Assembly: GCF_030547005.1 (NCBI RefSeq)
Contig: NZ_JAUOPN010000013.1
Coordinates: 62,001-126,000, forward strand
From: Maribacter sp. 1_MG-2023
GTDB lineage: Bacteria > Bacteroidota > Bacteroidia > Flavobacteriales > Flavobacteriaceae
Direction: 5' to 3'
Length of the DNA: 64,000 bases
Positions 18,938 through 26,957 of this stretch are shown here, piece by piece; within the stretch, counting starts at the first letter, position 1; each line of letters opens with the position of its first letter. Below the pieces are notes generated by a model. It was given only the letters and a program-made list of their open reading frames with translations, had not been told where the DNA came from and did not search any database. The translations under genes were made by a program, and so were the position numbers.

Positions 18938-20098
18938 ATGGTTAGTACTGATACGTTCTTAGATTTCTTTTTAGAAACCAGAGAACACACCGAGGCTATT
19001 TGCAAGCCTCTAGAAATTGAAGATTATGTGGTACAACCTATCATAGACGTCTCTCCACCAAAATGGCATCTAGGTCATACAACTTGGTTTTTTGAAGAAT
19101 TTATCCTTAAATCATACGATACATCTTATACGGTTTTTGATGAAGATTTTTCATTTGTATTTAACAGCTACTACGAAACCGTAGGCAAACGTGTTGTTCG
19201 TGCCGATCGCGGTAATCTGTCTAGACCTTCAGTAAAGAAGGTGTATGAATACAGACAATATGTAACCCAAGCAATGAAGAGCCTACTAGAATCTAATGAA
19301 GACAGCACATTATTAGCTGTTCTTGAAATTGGTATTCATCACGAAAAGCAGCATCAAGAATTATTGCTTACAGATATTAAATATATTCTCGGAAACAACC
19401 CGCTATTACCTAAATACTCAGATACTTTTCTAGAATTTACCATTGAGAAAGGTACTCAAAGCTGGATTTCTATGACCGAAGGCGTTTATGAAATAGGTCA
19501 TAATTCTACTGACTTCTGTTTTGATAATGAACTAGGTAGACACAAAGTATATCTACATGATTATCAAATATCAAACAAACTTGTTACTAACGCCGAATAT
19601 ATTGAATTCATACAGGCAGGCGGGTATAAACGTTTCGACCTTTGGCATGCCGCTGGATGGGATTGGGTACAACAAAACCAAATAACATCACCATTATATT
19701 GGCACGAGATTGATGGAATATGGTATTACTATAGCCTTAACGGATTGACTGAAGTTGATTTAGACGCACCTGTTACCCATATTTCATATTTTGAAGCATT
19801 TGCCTTTGCTCAATATAAAGAATGTCGCCTACCTACTGAATTTGAGTGGGAAGCTGCGCAGGAACAATTTAATTGGGGACAACGTTGGGAATGGACAGAA
19901 AGTGCCTACCTCCCCTACCCTAATTACAAAAAAGTTGATGGCGCTTTAGGTGAATACAACGGCAAGTTTATGGTGAACCAGAAGGTACTTAGAGGCAGCT
20001 CAATAGCAACACCTACCAAACACGCAAGACACACCTATCGCAACTTTTTTCCAACTGATTTAAAATGGCAGTTTACCGGAATAAGGTTAGCTAAATAA
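18938..20098 (+). CDS. egtB: Ergothioneine biosynthesis sulfoxide synthase
   Basis: EgtB is a non-heme iron enzyme that joins a sulfur donor (gamma-glutamylcysteine or cysteine) to hercynine using O2. The 386 residues contain an N-terminal DinB-like helical domain with the iron histidines: H47 in 'KWHLGHTTWFFEE' and H135/H139 in 'HHEKQHQELL'. The C-terminal formylglycine-generating-enzyme-like domain (about residues 175-386) shows 'RLPTEFEWEAAQ' and 'VLRGSSIATPTKHARHTYRN'. It lies 16 bp upstream of egtD, the diagnostic pairing. No egtA or egtC is adjacent, so the donor thiol could be cysteine. The related OvoA family is less likely because OvoA carries its own methyltransferase domain. Confidence 0.92.
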   Translation: MVSTDTFLDFFLETREHTEAICKPLEIEDYVVQPIIDVSPPKWHLGHTTWFFEEFILKSYDTSYTVFDEDFSFVFNSYYETVGKRVVRADRGNLSRPSVKKVYEYRQYVTQAMKSLLESNEDSTLLAVLEIGIHHEKQHQELLLTDIKYILGNNPLLPKYSDTFLEFTIEKGTQSWISMTEGVYEIGHNSTDFCFDNELGRHKVYLHDYQISNKLVTNAEYIEFIQAGGYKRFDLWHAAGWDWVQQNQITSPLYWHEIDGIWYYYSLNGLTEVDLDAPVTHISYFEAFAFAQYKECRLPTEFEWEAAQEQFNWGQRWEWTESAYLPYPNYKKVDGALGEYNGKFMVNQKVLRGSSIATPTKHARHTYRNFFPTDLKWQFTGIRLAK

Positions 20099-20114
20099 AT
20101 ACGACAGATTACGT

Positions 20115-21083
20115 ATGCAAGACACAAAAACTACACTTACCAATACAAGTGAATTTGAAAAAGAAGTTTCTCAAGGCTTGACCGACAACCCTAAGCACTT
20201 ATCTTCAATGTATTTTTACGACAAAAAAGGAGATAAGCTTTTTCAAGATATTATGGCAATGCCTACTTATTATCTAACTGATTCTGAGTACGAAATTCTT
20301 GAAAGCAATAAAGAAGAAATCTCAAATCTGTTTACCGGTTTTGGATCATTTGACTTAATTGAACTTGGTGCTGGAGATGGTAAAAAGACTAAAATTCTAT
20401 TAAAAGAATTCAGCGACAAAAAAATCGACTTCACTTATGTACCTATCGATATTAGTGACAACGCATTAAATCAATTACAGAATTCTATTGAAAAAGAACT
20501 GCCAGAAGTACAAGTTCAACCTTTTCAAGGAACATATTTTGAAGCTCTTAAAGAAATAAACAATCGCGAGAACAGAAAAATAATTTTGTTTTTAGGTTCT
20601 AATATTGGCAACTTAGAGCATGAGCCGGCAGTTGTTTTTATGAATAAGATTCAAAAGCTAATGCAACCAGAAGACTTATTGTTCATGGGGTTTGACCAAA
20701 AGAAAAATCCGCAGACCATATTAGATGCCTATAATGATAAAGAAGGTGTTACCGCAGCATTCAACAAAAATGTTCTTGCTAGAATAAATACCGAACTAAG
20801 TGCAAATTTTGACTTAGAACAGTTTTTACATTGGGAAGTGTATAACCCCGAAACAGGAACTGCAAAGAGTTATTTAGTTTCGAAAATTGAACAAAGCGTA
20901 CAAATTGAAAATTTAGAGTTAACAGTCAACTTTAACCAATGGGAGACTATACATACCGAAATTTCACAAAAGTATGATGATGAAATAATTAATTGGCTTG
21001 CAAAAGAATCTGGTTTAAAAATGACTACCTCGTATGAATCAAAAACATATGGCTATAAAAACTGTGTCTTTAAAAAAGCTTAG
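20115..21083 (+). CDS. egtD: L-histidine N(alpha)-methyltransferase
   Basis: EgtD trimethylates histidine with S-adenosylmethionine to hercynine, the substrate of EgtB. It is 322 residues, matching the family. The SAM-binding motif I reads 'FDLIELGAGDGKKTKILL' (about residue 78). The upstream 'KHLSSMYFYDKKGDKLFQDI' and 'PTYYLTDSEYEIL' are conserved N-terminal signatures of the EgtD/DUF2260 family. 'ILFLGSNIGNLE' (about residue 158) is the second conserved block. It follows egtB directly on the same strand and ends at a bidirectional terminator. The lyase step (EgtE) is not in this operon. Confidence 0.93.
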   Translation: MQDTKTTLTNTSEFEKEVSQGLTDNPKHLSSMYFYDKKGDKLFQDIMAMPTYYLTDSEYEILESNKEEISNLFTGFGSFDLIELGAGDGKKTKILLKEFSDKKIDFTYVPIDISDNALNQLQNSIEKELPEVQVQPFQGTYFEALKEINNRENRKIILFLGSNIGNLEHEPAVVFMNKIQKLMQPEDLLFMGFDQKKNPQTILDAYNDKEGVTAAFNKNVLARINTELSANFDLEQFLHWEVYNPETGTAKSYLVSKIEQSVQIENLELTVNFNQWETIHTEISQKYDDEIINWLAKESGLKMTTSYESKTYGYKNCVFKKA

Positions 21084-21103
21084 ATTCTACTTCTAAATAG
21101 AAT

Positions 21104-21136
21104 AAAAAAAGCCTGCTATTTTAAATAGCAGGCTTT
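21104..21136. terminator. Bidirectional terminator between egtD and the CBM48-like gene
   Basis: AAAGCCTGCTATTT and AAATAGCAGGCTTT form a 14-bp stem with a tiny loop. The flanking A-run and T-rich tail support termination from both sides. Confidence 0.88.
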
Positions 21137-21158
21137 GTATATTTCAGTATTATTCTTT

Positions 21159-21455
21159 TTACAATTCTAACACGGCATTCTCAGAACCAGCGAAATCATT
21201 CCATTGATAACGATCAGCCTCACCATCATTCACATATTCTCCATCTACAATGTACTTGAACTCAAATGAGTTCTCTTTTGGAAGATCAAAAGTACCTTTA
21301 AAAGAACCATTTTTTTGTTTCTTCAATGCGCTCTTTTTTGCGTTCCAGTTATTGAAATCGCCTACAACAGCTACTTTTTTTGCATCGTCTGTAGGTACCG
21401 TAAAAGTAACCTTACATACTGGCTTAGTTTTTAAATATTTTTTTGCAATTGCCAT
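21159..21455 (-). CDS. Isoamylase early-set / CBM48-like single-domain protein
   Basis: The 98-residue protein is one immunoglobulin-like early-set domain of the CBM48/AMPK glycogen-binding type: 'VTFTVPTDDAKKVAVVGDFNNW' spread over residues 18-39, then 'FEFKYIVDGEYVNDGEADRY' near residues 63-82. The W in 'DFNNWN' and the 'YIVDG' strand are family hallmarks. There is no catalytic domain and no signal peptide, so it is a small cytosolic protein. Such stand-alone domains are widespread in Bacteroidota and have no established function; glycogen binding is a family-based guess. It is monocistronic, with its own promoter-like sequence and a terminator. Confidence 0.85.
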   Translation of the reverse strand: MAIAKKYLKTKPVCKVTFTVPTDDAKKVAVVGDFNNWNAKKSALKKQKNGSFKGTFDLPKENSFEFKYIVDGEYVNDGEADRYQWNDFAGSENAVLEL

Positions 21456-21478
21456 GATATTAGATTTAATATTTAAAG

Positions 21479-21510
21479 CAAAACTAGTATAATAAAATAC
21501 TCATTTACAA
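21479..21510 (-). promoter_or_regulatory. Candidate promoter of the CBM48-like gene
   Basis: Minus strand: TTG (21508-21510), a 21-bp spacer, then TAGTTTTG (21479-21486). This fits the Bacteroidota TTG-N(17-23)-TANNTTTG pattern and lies 24 bp upstream of the start codon. It is the most complete promoter match in the window. Confidence 0.5.
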
Positions 21511-21603
21511 CACTTAAGAGATTTTTATCAAATCCTTAAAATTTATGCTTTTTATAGATGTACAACGAAATTTAACCCTGAAAAATTACTTTATCATGAA
21601 TAG

Positions 21604-22689
21604 CTACTTTCCTGTTTTTAAGATTTTTACAATTGCATCTATTTCTGCTTCGGTATTATAGAAATGAAAACTTAAACGTACTCCGTCACCTCTTTGAGCA
21701 CAAAACACATCATTGTCTATTAGTTTTTGATAAGTAGCTTCATTTGCTTTTATATTAAAAATAGTGCTATGCTGCTTTCTTCCCAAAACCTCATCAGATA
21801 ATAGTCCTAGTTTTTGAAATTCTGCCTTTGCCTTCTCTGATAACTTACGGTTATGTGCTGTTATTTTATCCATCCCTATTCTTTCAAAAAAATCTAGAGA
21901 AAACTTTAAACTCCCAAAAATCAGCGATGACAAATGACCTGGCTCAAGTTTCTTAGCGAATCTAATTTCATCTTTTTTATCAAAATCTCCGTCAGCAGCA
22001 TTAAAACCAATATTATTTATCGCAAACTCATTTTTTACTTGATCTGAAAACAACATAAATCCATTACCATAACCAGCCAACAACCACTTATAAGCACTAG
22101 CTCCTAAAACATCAATTCCAGAATTATCAAAATCAAAGCTAGCACTACCACAAAATTGAGTACCATCTACCATGATAATCAAATTAGGATGTTGTTTTTT
22201 TAAATCTTTCAAAAATCCTAAATCAATGGCAAAACCATCTAGCCACTGTACCAAACTCAAAGCAAGCACATCGATTTTCTGACTTGATATTGTTTCTTGA
22301 ATACGCTCTTCTAAATCAGCAGTCATAGATATATAGGCAACCTCAAAATCTCTATTCTCAAAACTCCAATTAAGAGAAGGATAATCATTCTCAACAAGTA
22401 GCACCTTTTTCTTGGAATTTAACCCCTCTAACAACACATTAAGTCCTGATGAAAAATTGCTCACTAAAGCTACGTTCTCTCGTTTACAATTAAAGAACTT
22501 ACCAACGCTAGTGCGCGTATTTGAAATTACCTTTAACGATTGCTCGCGCATATCGCTACCATCTATTAAAAAGTCTAGATCATGTTCTTGTCGCCATTCT
22601 AACAAAGAATCATACAGCAAACCATATACTGCAGTGTTCGCATAAATACCTTTTCTTAAAACTGGGAATTCTTTTCTAAATTTTTCCAT
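21604..22689 (-). CDS. Aminotransferase class V-fold PLP-dependent enzyme
   Basis: The 361-residue cytosolic enzyme of fold type I, class V, is related to cysteine desulfurases, kynureninases and the ergothioneine C-S lyase EgtE. The PLP aspartate is in 'IMVDGTQFCGS' and the Schiff-base lysine in 'LGASAYKWLLAGYGNGF' (about residue 211). 'ANTAVYGLL' at the N-terminus and 'LSFHFYNTEAEIDAIVKIL' at the C-terminus complete the fold. It lacks the cysteine-loop of IscS-like desulfurases. The egtB-egtD operon ends about 0.5 kb away on the other strand, which makes a C-S lyase role worth testing. Substrate assignment from sequence alone is not possible. Confidence 0.8.
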   Translation of the reverse strand: MEKFRKEFPVLRKGIYANTAVYGLLYDSLLEWRQEHDLDFLIDGSDMREQSLKVISNTRTSVGKFFNCKRENVALVSNFSSGLNVLLEGLNSKKKVLLVENDYPSLNWSFENRDFEVAYISMTADLEERIQETISSQKIDVLALSLVQWLDGFAIDLGFLKDLKKQHPNLIIMVDGTQFCGSASFDFDNSGIDVLGASAYKWLLAGYGNGFMLFSDQVKNEFAINNIGFNAADGDFDKKDEIRFAKKLEPGHLSSLIFGSLKFSLDFFERIGMDKITAHNRKLSEKAKAEFQKLGLLSDEVLGRKQHSTIFNIKANEATYQKLIDNDVFCAQRGDGVRLSFHFYNTEAEIDAIVKILKTGK

Positions 22690-22727
22690 TGATTATAGCG
22701 TATAATACATTTCCTGTATCTTTATAC

Positions 22728-22735
22728 CAAAGATA
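22728..22735 (-). promoter_or_regulatory. Candidate -7 element for the class V aminotransferase gene
   Basis: The minus strand reads TATCTTTG, an exact TANNTTTG match, 38 bp upstream of the start codon. On the plus strand the overlapping segment also contains TATCTTTA facing the divergent 2TM gene, so the two promoters would be nearly back to back. Confidence 0.4.
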
Positions 22736-22743
22736 GGAAGAGT

Positions 22744-23145
22744 ATGTTTTCTAGAAATAAAAATACCTCCAAATTAGATTTAGAGCAGCATGAGCTATTA
22801 GAGAATGCTCAAAAAAGGGTTAAACAAAAAAAACGCCTTTACACGCATTTCGTAGTATTTTTAGTTGGTAGTGTTTTCTTGGTGCTTATTAATAAAATAT
22901 TAAAATACGGACAAGAATATAATTGGTTTGTTTGGGCAATTACCTTTTGGGGATTTCTGTTTGTGCTACATATTTTTAATGTCTTTATTACCAATAAATT
23001 CATGGGTAATGACTGGGAACGCGCTCAAAGAGAAAAATTAGTAGCGAAGCAAAAGCAACGTATTGCTGAAATGGAAAAAGAAATTGAACAGGAAATAAAA
23101 CAACCTACCTCAATTGAACCCGAACCTAAAAAAAAACTACTTTGA
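22744..23145 (+). CDS. 2TM domain-containing protein
   Basis: The 133-residue inner membrane protein has two predicted transmembrane helices at about residues 36-57 and 66-88, matching the '2TM' family of unknown function. A charged N-terminus (LDLEQHELLENAQKRVKQKK) and a long basic/acidic C-terminal helix (about residues 95-125) lie in the cytoplasm. The family is often seen beside histidine kinases or LytTR regulators, but here it is coupled to folA: its TGA stop overlaps the TTG start of folA (TTGA), suggesting translational coupling. No biochemical role is known. Confidence 0.82.
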   Translation: MFSRNKNTSKLDLEQHELLENAQKRVKQKKRLYTHFVVFLVGSVFLVLINKILKYGQEYNWFVWAITFWGFLFVLHIFNVFITNKFMGNDWERAQREKLVAKQKQRIAEMEKEIEQEIKQPTSIEPEPKKKLL

Positions 23146-23657
23146 GTACACTCATAATGATTGCTGCGGCAGCAGAAAACAACGCGCTTGGCAAAGACAA
23201 CGATTTACTTTGGCATTTGCCAGATGATTTTAAAAGATTCAAGAAATTAACGTCTGGTCATAAAATTATCATGGGTAGAAAAACATATGAAAGTTTCCCT
23301 AAGCCTTTACCAAATAGAACTCACATTATCATTACCAGAGATAAAAATTACTCGGTAGACTATGATGAATGTATTGTTGTGCACTCTTTAGATGAAGCAA
23401 TAGATTTAGTAGACAATGAAATTGCCTTTATAATTGGTGGCGGAGAAATTTATAAGCAAGGTGAAAAACGTTCTGACAAAATAGAACTAACCCGTGTGCA
23501 TGCCACTTTTGAAGATGCGGATACCTTTTTTCCAGAAATTGACGAGAACTATTGGATGCTAACAAACCAAGAGTTTCACCCAACAGACGAAAAACACAAG
23601 TTATCATTCACTTATTTAACCTACGTTAAAAAAGAGAATATCCTTAAAAGTCTTTAA
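23142..23657 (+). CDS. folA: Dihydrofolate reductase
   Basis: The enzyme reduces dihydrofolate to tetrahydrofolate with NADPH, regenerating the cofactor consumed by ThyA. It has 171 residues. 'MIAAAAENNALGKDNDLLWH' is the N-terminal substrate and NADPH loop, with W and D/E-equivalent positions in 'HLPDDFKRFK'. 'KIIMGRKTYES' and 'IIGGGEIYKQG' are the cofactor-binding motifs. TTG at 23142 is preferred as start because an ATG five codons later would remove part of the first beta-strand and because the TTG overlaps the upstream stop codon. Its 3' end overlaps the convergent murI by 14 bp. Confidence 0.94.
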   Translation: MSTLIMIAAAAENNALGKDNDLLWHLPDDFKRFKKLTSGHKIIMGRKTYESFPKPLPNRTHIIITRDKNYSVDYDECIVVHSLDEAIDLVDNEIAFIIGGGEIYKQGEKRSDKIELTRVHATFEDADTFFPEIDENYWMLTNQEFHPTDEKHKLSFTYLTYVKKENILKSL

Positions 23658-24432
23658 AAGATACAGTGTATTTAGGCTTAGCCGATTCTAAAATCGAAAT
23701 AAGTACTTTTTCATCGTCATTTGTGTAAAATTGATGTGTACCCTGCTGTGCAGCACCTGTCAACAATTCATTTTTCTCTAAAACTGTTTTAGTTTGTCGA
23801 GCCACCGCCTGTCCAGAGTCAATTATAGTTACATTTTCTGGTAGCATATTTTTCAATAGCGGAATTAAATATGGGTAATGCGTACAGCCTAAAACAAGAT
23901 AATCCATTCCCTTTTCAAGCATAGGCTTTATATACCCCTCTAACAATTGGTATAATTCATCGCTTTGAAGATTTCCGTTTTCAATCATCTCTACTAAACC
24001 GGTACCTCGTTGTTCCAAAACTGTTATACCTGCAGCATGATTTTTTGAGGTACTATGAAACAAACTACTCGACAAAGTCCCCTTAGTAGCTAAAACGCCC
24101 ACAATCTTAGATTTGGTATTTATAGCCGCAGGTTTTAATGCAGGCTCAATACCTATAAAAGGAACAGTATAGTTTGCCCTTAAATAATCAATAGCGTTTG
24201 TCGTTGCCGTATTACAGGCAACGACTATAATCTTACAACCCTGGCTTAATAAATATTCAGTATTCTTTATACTCAGTTCTAGAATTCGCTCTTCAGATTT
24301 TTCACCATAAGGTGCATTCTTACTATCTGCTAAATAAATACAATCTTCATTAGGCATAAGCTCTTGAATTTCGCCCCAGATAGATGTGCCGCCAATACCA
24401 GAATCAAAAATACCTATTTGCCTATCGTCCAT
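23644..24432 (-). CDS. murI: Glutamate racemase
   Basis: This 262-residue enzyme makes D-glutamate for peptidoglycan. Both catalytic cysteine regions are present: 'VVACNTATTNAIDYLR' (about residue 71) and 'LVLGCTHYPYLIPLL' (about residue 181). 'IGIFDSGIGGTSI' (residues 6-18) and 'LADSKNAPYG' are the other family signatures. The start codon is 1 bp downstream of the stop of the PafA-like phosphatase gene, so the two are co-transcribed. The 3' end overlaps that of folA on the opposite strand by 14 bp with no terminator in between. Confidence 0.95.
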   Translation of the reverse strand: MDDRQIGIFDSGIGGTSIWGEIQELMPNEDCIYLADSKNAPYGEKSEERILELSIKNTEYLLSQGCKIIVVACNTATTNAIDYLRANYTVPFIGIEPALKPAAINTKSKIVGVLATKGTLSSSLFHSTSKNHAAGITVLEQRGTGLVEMIENGNLQSDELYQLLEGYIKPMLEKGMDYLVLGCTHYPYLIPLLKNMLPENVTIIDSGQAVARQTKTVLEKNELLTGAAQQGTHQFYTNDDEKVLISILESAKPKYTVSFKDF

Positions 24433-24433
24433 A

Positions 24434-26107
24434 TTATTTAAACACTTCTGTTATAGGCTTACCAGTTGCTCCATTTGGAAAAGATATACCTAACAACGCC
24501 GAAATGGTTGGTGCAATATCAGGAATCTCTGTTCTGTTAACTGTCGAACCCGGTTTTACACCCATACCATAAAACAATAATGGCGCATGTGTATCATAAA
24601 TTTGTGGTGAGCCATGTGTAGACCCTGTAGTATTATAAGAAATAAATCCTGGTTTTAAAACTACCAATACATCACCCGATCTTTTTTGGTTATAGCCATT
24701 TTGCAAGATATAAGGAATACCATGTGTGTAATTAGTACTCCACATTTGATTTGCAGTATAGACCCTATCTATTGCATCGTAACCTAAAACTTCTTGAGCT
24801 ATTTCGACTTGCACCTCAGCCAAGCTAAGGTCTAGGTTTTTAACAATTTTATGATCTAAAAATATTTGATCATTAGAATAGTTTTTAATAATTTCTTCTG
24901 TACCATACTTATACTGTAAAAACTCCGCCAACCTTTTTTTGTTCGCCGCTGTGTTTATATAACCTGACGGTATTTTTTCACTTTTTAAATACGTTGGCAC
25001 CTCAACTGCTCCATGATCTGCAGTTAAGAATAACGTATACTCTCCTTCTCCTACGTTCTTATCCAAAGCTTTGAAAAACCTTTCTAAATCTGCATCTAAC
25101 CTTAAATAAGTATCTTGAACTTCTTTTGAATTTACGCCATACATATGCCCAACATAATCAGTACTTGAAAAACTTACCGCTAGAAAATCTGTTATATCGT
25201 CTTTACCCAAACCCTCTTGCTTCAATGCCTCTATAGCAAAATCTGCAGTTAAAGAATTACCAAATGGCGTTGCCTTTATAATATCAAAATCTTTTGTCTT
25301 ATCTAGTAAAACAGGAGTATTGTGAGGGAATGAAGTTGTTGACTCCCCTTCAAATTTTCCTTCAAAAAGATTATTATCAGTTCCGCTCTCTTTGTACTCC
25401 TTAATATCTTTTAACGTATTCCATTCTCTTTTATAAGATTGTGCTGTTCCAGATGAATTAAAATCATTAACCCATTTTGGAAGTTGATTCATGTAATAAG
25501 AACTTGTTATCCATTTTGCTTCATCTGCACCATGAAACCAATAAGCCGCGTTAGCCGTATGACCACCAGGTAAAACGGCACCTCTATCCTTTAAGGCAAT
25601 GGCGATGGTTTTGCCTTGCATTTGATTATTTAAACGAACTTCGTCTGTTATCGTGGTAACGCCCATAAGGTGTGGTGACATTTTTCCTGCATCTGCCGTT
25701 GTCCCTACAGATGTATACGTATCATCACTGGCACAATACACACTTTCACCAATCTCTTTATCATACCAATTATTACCGATTATACCGTGCACTGCAGGTG
25801 TTGTACCAGTATATACAGATGTGTGCCCCGGTCCTGTGCTTGTTGGCGCATAATTGAAATGGTTGTTTTTACAATTAAATCCTTGTTCTACAAGTCTTTT
25901 GAATCCATCATTGCCAAAATGATCGTAAAAACGTGTTATATAATCATAACGCATTTGATCTACTACAATACCAACTACCAATTTCGGTTTCACCCTTAAA
26001 AGGTCATCATTTGAATTTTCCTTATTTTTCTTTTGAGCGTTTAAAGCGTTTACCAATAACATCGTGCTTACAAATAAAGAAGCGACAAAATATTTTTTCA
26101 TTTTCAT
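24434..26107 (-). CDS. pafA: Secreted alkaline phosphatase family protein, PafA-like
   Basis: The 557-residue periplasmic phosphomonoesterase belongs to the alkaline phosphatase superfamily. After a signal peptide (MKMKKYFVASLFVSTMLLVN) come the metal-binding 'VVGIVVDQMRYDYI' and the nucleophile region 'APTSTGPGHTSVYTG', with threonine nucleophile as in PafA of Bacteroidota. 'HGIIGNNWYD', 'FSSTDYVGHMYG' and 'LFLTADHGAVEVP' hold the remaining Zn ligands. PafA enzymes release phosphate from sugar and other monoesters and are widespread in marine Bacteroidota. The ATG at 26107 is preferred over one at 26128 because the signal peptide starts there; an ATG at 26101 is equally possible. No Pho-box-like repeat is obvious upstream. 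Confidence 0.87.
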   Translation of the reverse strand: MKMKKYFVASLFVSTMLLVNALNAQKKNKENSNDDLLRVKPKLVVGIVVDQMRYDYITRFYDHFGNDGFKRLVEQGFNCKNNHFNYAPTSTGPGHTSVYTGTTPAVHGIIGNNWYDKEIGESVYCASDDTYTSVGTTADAGKMSPHLMGVTTITDEVRLNNQMQGKTIAIALKDRGAVLPGGHTANAAYWFHGADEAKWITSSYYMNQLPKWVNDFNSSGTAQSYKREWNTLKDIKEYKESGTDNNLFEGKFEGESTTSFPHNTPVLLDKTKDFDIIKATPFGNSLTADFAIEALKQEGLGKDDITDFLAVSFSSTDYVGHMYGVNSKEVQDTYLRLDADLERFFKALDKNVGEGEYTLFLTADHGAVEVPTYLKSEKIPSGYINTAANKKRLAEFLQYKYGTEEIIKNYSNDQIFLDHKIVKNLDLSLAEVQVEIAQEVLGYDAIDRVYTANQMWSTNYTHGIPYILQNGYNQKRSGDVLVVLKPGFISYNTTGSTHGSPQIYDTHAPLLFYGMGVKPGSTVNRTEIPDIAPTISALLGISFPNGATGKPITEVFK

Positions 26108-26125
26108 ACGGATAGGATTGTAACA

Positions 26126-26133
26126 CAAATGTA
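26126..26133 (-). promoter_or_regulatory. Candidate -7 element for the pafA-murI operon
   Basis: TACATTTG on the minus strand matches TANNTTTG exactly and lies about 19 bp upstream of the preferred start at 26107. It overlaps the longer ATG candidate at 26128, which supports the shorter start. Confidence 0.4.
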
Positions 26134-26219
26134 AAATAATTTACATCTTTAAAGATTAAACGGAGGTTAAATCAGGTCCTTTATTGTTATTTTTACGGTA
26201 AGAAATATATTTTCAATCA

Positions 26220-26957
26220 ATGAACTATTTAGCATCTGTAGGGAGCTATGCAATTATGATCCGCGAGGTTTTTAAAAAACCTACGAAATGGAGAATAATG
26301 AAGTCCCTTATATTCAAGGAAATAGATGAGTTGATTTTTAGCTCACTGGGCATTATCATATTCATTTCGTTTTTTATCGGTGCCGTTGTAGCCATACAAA
26401 CAGCACTTAATCTTACCAACCCATTAATACCGCGAGATTTAATTGGTTTTGCAACTCGACAATCTGTAATATTAGAATTTGCACCAACTTTTGTATCTAT
26501 TATCATGGCTGGCAAAGTAGGATCCTATATTACATCTAGTATTGGCACTATGCGTGTAACCGAGCAAATAGATGCTTTAGAGGTAATGGGTGTTAATTCA
26601 TTAAATTACTTAGTATTTCCTAAGATTATTGCAATGCTTTTTTACCCATTCGCCATTGCAATTTCTATGTATGTTGGAATATTCGGAGGTTGGATGGCCG
26701 GAGTTTTCGGCGGATTTTTAACTAGTGAAGATTTTATTACAGGATTGCAATCAGATTTTGTTCCTTTTCATATTGCATATGCATTTGTTAAAACCTTGAT
26801 TTTTGCTTTTGCAATTGCGACGATACCATCATTCCATGGATTTTATATGCGCGGCGGAGCTCTAGAAGTTGGTAAGGCAAGTACAACCGCGTTCGTTTGG
26901 ACGAGTGTTGTAATTATCATACTCAACTACATATTAACCCAACTTTTACTAGGATAA
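26220..26957 (+). CDS. mlaE: ABC transporter permease, MlaE family
   Basis: This 245-residue inner membrane permease of the Mla/MCE lipid transport system helps maintain outer membrane lipid asymmetry. It has five to six predicted transmembrane segments. The MlaE/YrbE signature runs through 'FIGAVVAIQTALNL', 'LEFAPTFVSIIMAGKVGSYI' and 'GTMRVTEQIDALEVMG' (about residues 100-125). The stop codon overlaps the ATG of the ATPase gene by 1 bp (TAATG), showing strong coupling. The substrate-binding MCE protein (MlaD) is not adjacent and would have to be encoded elsewhere. Confidence 0.93.
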   Translation: MNYLASVGSYAIMIREVFKKPTKWRIMKSLIFKEIDELIFSSLGIIIFISFFIGAVVAIQTALNLTNPLIPRDLIGFATRQSVILEFAPTFVSIIMAGKVGSYITSSIGTMRVTEQIDALEVMGVNSLNYLVFPKIIAMLFYPFAIAISMYVGIFGGWMAGVFGGFLTSEDFITGLQSDFVPFHIAYAFVKTLIFAFAIATIPSFHGFYMRGGALEVGKASTTAFVWTSVVIIILNYILTQLLLG

